Assembly: GCA_938022345.1 (NCBI GenBank)
Contig: CALIEP010000030.1
Coordinates: 1-27,312 of the forward strand
Reading direction: 5' to 3'
DNA length: 27,312 nucleotides
From: an uncultured Actinomyces sp.
Lineage (GTDB): Bacteria; Actinomycetota; Actinomycetes; Actinomycetales; Actinomycetaceae
Part shown: piece after piece, positions 24,677 through 27,312 of the stretch
Numbering within the stretch: the stretch's first letter is position 1
Layout of the letters: the number at the start of each line of letters is the position of its first letter
The notes under the pieces: generated by a model
The model's input: only the letters and a program-made list of their open reading frames with translations
Database searches by the model: none
Told to the model about the DNA's origin: nothing
Position numbers and translations under genes: made by a program

Positions 24677-25259
24677 GGTGTCCCCCAATACCGTATTCCG
24701 CAGCAAGTTCAGATAGGTTGTCGCGAAGATTCTTTCGCCCTCGATGAAGCCGTGACATGACAGTCCCAATGGGAATGTCAAGCATCTCGGCAATTTCTTT
24801 ATAGGCAAAACCTTCAACATCAGACAGAAGTACGACTACACGCTGATCTTCAGACAAAGCTTCAAGAGCCGAACGAAGCTCAGCTGACGGAATATTATCC
24901 AGAGCTTCAGCTTCCGCCGAGACAAGCCCCTTTTCGTCGTGTGAGGCAGCCGCTGCCAACTGCCAGTCCTCAACGTCTTCACCACCGCTTCGCTGTGGTG
25001 AACGCTGTGCCTTGCGGTACTGGGTAATGTACGTGTTCGTCAAAATCCGATACAGCCAGGCCTTAATGTTCGTTCCTTGCTGATATTGGTGGAACTTCGT
25101 GTAGGCCTTCATAAAGGTCTCTTGAACGAGATCTTCTGCGTCGGCACGATTGCGCGTCATCCCCAGCGCCGCACCGAAGAGCTGATCGACCAGAGGAAGC
25201 GCTTGTTCGGCAAAAAGCCGGTCCTTTTCCTCTTGACTGATTTCTTGTGTATCACTCAT
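24666..25259 (-). CDS. sigR: ECF RNA polymerase sigma factor SigR/SigH
   Basis: This 197-residue ECF sigma factor controls the thiol-oxidative stress regulon. Region 2 is visible as NRADAEDLVQETFMKAYTKF (37-56) and KAWLYRILTNTYI (67-79). Region 4 is LSEDQRVVVLLSDVEGF with the helix-turn-helix YKEIAEMLDIPIGTVMSRLHRGR (153-175). rsrA overlaps its end. The frame stays open upstream to a GTG at 25382 (ATG at 25376), which would add an Arg-rich extension of about 40 residues. Neither start has a ribosome binding site. I chose 25259 because the protein then starts like other SigR proteins. S. coelicolor makes a longer, unstable SigR' from an upstream start, so both forms may be real here. Confidence 0.93.
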   Translation of the reverse strand: MSDTQEISQEEKDRLFAEQALPLVDQLFGAALGMTRNRADAEDLVQETFMKAYTKFHQYQQGTNIKAWLYRILTNTYITQYRKAQRSPQRSGGEDVEDWQLAAAASHDEKGLVSAEAEALDNIPSAELRSALEALSEDQRVVVLLSDVEGFAYKEIAEMLDIPIGTVMSRLHRGRKNLRDNLSELAAEYGIGGHHAD

Positions 25260-25267
25260 CGATGTCA

Positions 25268-25296
25268 AGGCTAATCGCGAATACCTAGGATGGGAA
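25268..25296 (-). promoter_or_regulatory. Possible housekeeping promoter for leaderless sigR
   Basis: On the minus strand TTCCCA (25291-25296) and TAGCCT (25268-25273) are 17 bases apart. The -10 box ends 8 bases before the ATG at 25259, which would give a leaderless sigR message and explain the missing ribosome binding site. Confidence 0.4.
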
Positions 25297-25385
25297 AGTG
25301 GACGCGCAAAATCAGGGCGAGGCTTGTGCCTTCCCCTAACCCGTGGGCGCTGAGCCACTCTCACATCGCTTTGCATATCCACATC

Positions 25386-25410
25386 AACGCTTGCGATTGC
25401 TAATTATTCC
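25386..25410 (-). promoter_or_regulatory. Possible autoregulatory SigR promoter
   Basis: On the minus strand GGAAT (25406-25410) and GTT (25386-25388), with C before GTT, are 17 bases apart, one short of the 18-19 usual for SigR/SigH promoters. Transcription would begin around 25376-25380, at the upstream GTG/ATG codons of the long sigR frame. Autoactivation of sigR from such a site is established in Streptomyces and mycobacteria. Confidence 0.5.
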
Positions 25411-25497
25411 GCTCCATATTCCAACCCCAGCCAAAATTGCCCATTTTTCTCGACGTGGAAACCGGTGTACCTGAGTATTTTTTGACACAATAGGGCT

Positions 25498-25800
25498 ATG
25501 TCTATTCTTCGCGGTATCGCTCGTCCCCTGTTGGTTGCGCCCCTTGCCCTAGACGCACTTGACGCCTTGATCCACCCCGATCAGCATGCAGCTAAACTCG
25601 AAGGACTTCGCCCGCTCTTCAACAAAGTTGAGGATTCGACACAGATCGATGACATCGACCCCTACTTGCGTTCCGCCGCACGCATCAGTGCGGGCGTAGC
25701 CTTGGCTGCCTCCATCACTTTCACCGTTGGCAAAGCCCCCCGTACCTCGGCTGCCCTCCTGGCAGGGATCGCTCTTCCCATGGCGATTATTAATCACTAG
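25498..25800 (+). CDS. DoxX-like membrane protein, truncated by an in-frame TAG
   Basis: This 100-residue frame starts MSILRGIARPLLVAP and has the layout of actinobacterial DoxX-family proteins: an ARPLL start, an HPDQHAAKLE segment, and a hydrophobic pair around GVALAASITFTVGKAPRTSAALLAGIALP broken by GKAPR. It stops at a TAG at 25798-25800 straight after INH. The same frame continues for 50 more codons with a typical DoxX ending (next entry), so the gene appears interrupted by a nonsense codon. No ribosome binding site precedes the ATG; CACAAT six bases upstream might be a leaderless -10. It is divergent from sigR, with 115 bp between it and the long sigR start. DoxX relatives are small membrane proteins of uncertain redox-related function. 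Confidence 0.65.
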   Translation: MSILRGIARPLLVAPLALDALDALIHPDQHAAKLEGLRPLFNKVEDSTQIDDIDPYLRSAARISAGVALAASITFTVGKAPRTSAALLAGIALPMAIINH

Positions 25801-25953
25801 GATCGCACGTCCCTTGGCCTCAAGCTTGCAAATTGTGCAGGGCTTGTTTTTGCGGGGATGGACCGACGCGGCCGTCCAAGCGCTGCCTGGCGTCGCAATG
25901 AGAAACGCCACGCACTTTCTCAGCAGACGATTGCAGCGGGCTTAGGACAGTGA
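25801..25953 (+). pseudogene. C-terminal remainder of the DoxX-like gene, same frame after TAG
   Basis: Directly after the TAG, in the same frame, 50 codons encode DRTSLGLKLANCAGLVFAG followed by MDRRGRPSAAWRR and a basic tail, ending at a TGA at 25951-25953. A last hydrophobic stretch followed by MDxxGRPxxAWR is how DoxX proteins end, so this is the missing C-terminus. The TGA overlaps the GTG start of aroA as GTGA, which suggests that the full frame was once, or still is, translated and coupled to aroA. The linker after INH looks about ten residues shorter than I would expect, so a small deletion is also possible. Confidence 0.72.
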
Positions 25954-27263
25954 GGCACTGGGACGCACCGCGCGTACACGAGCCACTTAACACTCAGGTT
26001 GAAATCCCAGGCTCAAAATCTCAAACTGCCCGAGCTCTCTACCTTGCAGCAACCGGTTCTTCACCCTGCACCATCCACGGGCTGTTGCGTTCGAGGGACA
26101 CAGATCTCTTTGCCGAGGCCCTAGTAACCTTAGGTGCGCAGATCTCATTTCTTGGTGAGATGTCGGCGCGCGTGATACCAATGGAAATCGGCTCAGCTAC
26201 CGAAGAAAAACGGCAGATCGACTGCGGCCTTGCAGGAACTGTCATGCGTTTTCTTCCTCCCCTAGCTGCACTCTCCCCAATCCCCACGCGCTTTGATGGC
26301 GACAAACAAGCCTATGCGCGCCCTCTCTGCGCCCTTCTCGATGTCCTCGAAAATCTGGGGGCACACATCACCTATCACTCAGAGCACGGTCACCTCCCCT
26401 TCACCATTAAGGGGCCACTGCGCTACCACCCCGGTACGGTCACCGTTGATGCCTCGGCGTCATCTCAGTTCTTTTCTGCAATGCTGTTGGTCGCTCCTCT
26501 CCTTGGCGGAGCCACCATTCGCAGCGAGCAAGAACTGATCTCTCTTCCTCATATCAACATGACCTTGGACATGATGCGAGCAACCGGGATTACCTGGTCA
26601 AAAATCAGCCAAAGCGAGTGGAAGATTGAGGAAGGAAAGCCTACGGCCTCGGAAATCAAAATCGAGGCGGACCTTTCGAATGCGGGTCCCTTCTTGTGCG
26701 CTGGAATCCTGAGCGGCGGAAGTCTTGCTATCCCTCATTGGCCTGTGAACTCCACACAGCCGGGAGCAATGTGGCCAAAACTTTTTGAACGCATGGGGAT
26801 TGACACCCGATTGCTTGTCGAAGGAAGCGAAAACGGAACCTTGGTTGTTGACGGTCAAGGCCCCGGGACTTTCCAGGGGATCACCTGCGATATGTCCGCA
26901 ATGGGCGAGATGGTTCCAACCCTTGCTGCGCTCCTACTCTTTGCACAAACTCCATCTACCCTCAGCGGAATCGCGCACCTTCGCGGGCATGAGACTGATC
27001 GTTTGGAAGCCATTGCGGACTCCATTCGCTCCCTGGGCGGCTGCGTCGAAGTTTTTGACGATGGCCTCACAATTAGGCCACGCCCTCTTCATGGCGCCAA
27101 ACTGCGTTCCTTCGCCGACCACAGGATGGCAACTTTCGCGGCAATCGTTGGATTGGTCATCGATGGGGTGAGCGTGGACGATATCGCGTGCACCTCGAAA
27201 ACTCTCCCGAATTTTGAATCTATGTGGCAGAGCATGATGGAGAATCGAGGCGCACATGTCTAG
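25950..27263 (+). CDS. aroA: 3-phosphoshikimate 1-carboxyvinyltransferase (EPSP synthase)
   Basis: This 437-residue enzyme joins phosphoenolpyruvate to shikimate 3-phosphate in aromatic amino acid synthesis. Motifs include EIPGSKSQTARAL with K23, LAGTVMRFLPPLAAL, FDGDKQAYARPL, SSQFFSAMLL, DMSAMGEMVPTLAAL, LRGHETDRLEAI and SFADHRMATFAAIVGL, so the whole inside-out barrel is present. The start is a GTG that overlaps the end of the DoxX-like frame by four bases. With no separate ribosome binding site evident, it may depend on translation of that frame. It overlaps rsgA by eight bases, the usual actinobacterial arrangement. Confidence 0.96.
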   Translation: MRHWDAPRVHEPLNTQVEIPGSKSQTARALYLAATGSSPCTIHGLLRSRDTDLFAEALVTLGAQISFLGEMSARVIPMEIGSATEEKRQIDCGLAGTVMRFLPPLAALSPIPTRFDGDKQAYARPLCALLDVLENLGAHITYHSEHGHLPFTIKGPLRYHPGTVTVDASASSQFFSAMLLVAPLLGGATIRSEQELISLPHINMTLDMMRATGITWSKISQSEWKIEEGKPTASEIKIEADLSNAGPFLCAGILSGGSLAIPHWPVNSTQPGAMWPKLFERMGIDTRLLVEGSENGTLVVDGQGPGTFQGITCDMSAMGEMVPTLAALLLFAQTPSTLSGIAHLRGHETDRLEAIADSIRSLGGCVEVFDDGLTIRPRPLHGAKLRSFADHRMATFAAIVGLVIDGVSVDDIACTSKTLPNFESMWQSMMENRGAHV

Positions 27264-27312
27264 ACGCGATATCGGCACCGATGACACGCGCGTAAAGGTT
27301 CGCCCCGGGAAG
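27256..27312 (+). CDS. rsgA: Ribosome small subunit-dependent GTPase A, N-terminus only
   Basis: Only 19 codons lie in the window. MSRRDIGTDDTRVKVRPGK matches the start of actinobacterial RsgA, which matures 30S subunits, and the position directly after aroA agrees. The ATG lies inside the aroA end (8-base overlap), with CGAGG upstream. No GTPase motif is in view, so the call rests on the N-terminus and gene order. Confidence 0.72.
   Translation, partial: MSRRDIGTDDTRVKVRPGK

Noticed and set aside
24677..24820. Longer rsrA start inside sigR
   Set aside because: The 48 extra residues come from reading sigR region 4 in another frame. The ATG at 24676 has a good ribosome binding site and the family length.
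1..27312. CRISPR arrays, insertion sequences, prophage or integrated elements
   Set aside because: No regularly spaced repeats, transposase or integrase frames, or attachment-site duplications were seen. The only tRNA shows no repeat of its 3' end elsewhere in the window.

Overview
The window looks like chromosomal DNA from a facultatively fermentative actinobacterium, most likely Actinomycetaceae (Schaalia/Actinomyces type). This is inferred from gene content and order, not from a database search. The pointers are the fused actinobacterial 2-oxoglutarate decarboxylase/dehydrogenase Kgd, a SigR-RsrA redox module followed by a 24-residue bL37 gene, the aroA-rsgA pair with an RsgA start typical of actinobacteria, frequent GTG starts, apparently leaderless promoters and moderately high GC. 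Pyruvate formate-lyase genes beside Kgd suggest mixed-acid fermentation with part of the TCA cycle. No phage, IS element, CRISPR array or transfer region is visible. No gap between genes exceeds 300 bases.

Layout. Bases 1-1450 hold a free-standing glycyl-radical domain protein and the PFL activase. Bases 1577-4273 are a minus-strand operon of aminopeptidase C, a class I glutamine amidotransferase and a sugar O-acetyltransferase. Bases 4461-9337 run forward: aldose epimerase, HrpB helicase and an RclA-like flavoprotein reductase with a perfect SigR-type promoter. argS (minus) and mntH (plus) are divergent, then come rpiB (minus) and tRNA-Arg(CCG). The tRNA is overlapped on the other strand by a TauE/SafE-type transporter gene. 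An ion-transporter-superfamily antiporter follows. Bases 15498-19598 are a minus-strand run of two CNNM/CorC membrane proteins, an M23 peptidase and a glycerophosphodiesterase. kgd and a degenerate SGNH-fold protein face bL37, rsrA and sigR. The right end holds a DoxX-like gene broken by an in-frame TAG, then aroA and the start of rsgA.

Cooperation. The clearest circuit is thiol/oxidative stress control: SigR and its zinc anti-sigma factor RsrA are encoded at 24.4-25.3 kb. A SigR consensus site (GGAAT-N18-GTT) lies before the RclA-like reductase at 7.9 kb, and a near-consensus site (N17) lies before sigR itself, where it could drive a longer SigR isoform. The other genes are mainly housekeeping: translation (argS, tRNA-Arg, bL37, rsgA), the shikimate pathway (aroA), the pentose phosphate pathway (rpiB), metal and ion transport, and peptide and envelope metabolism.

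The most useful anomalies are the amber-interrupted DoxX-like gene coupled to aroA, the tRNA complement forming the end of the TauE/SafE protein, the SGNH protein lacking its catalytic residues, the separate glycyl-radical subunit beside pflA, and the dual start of sigR. I see no wholly new multi-gene system.
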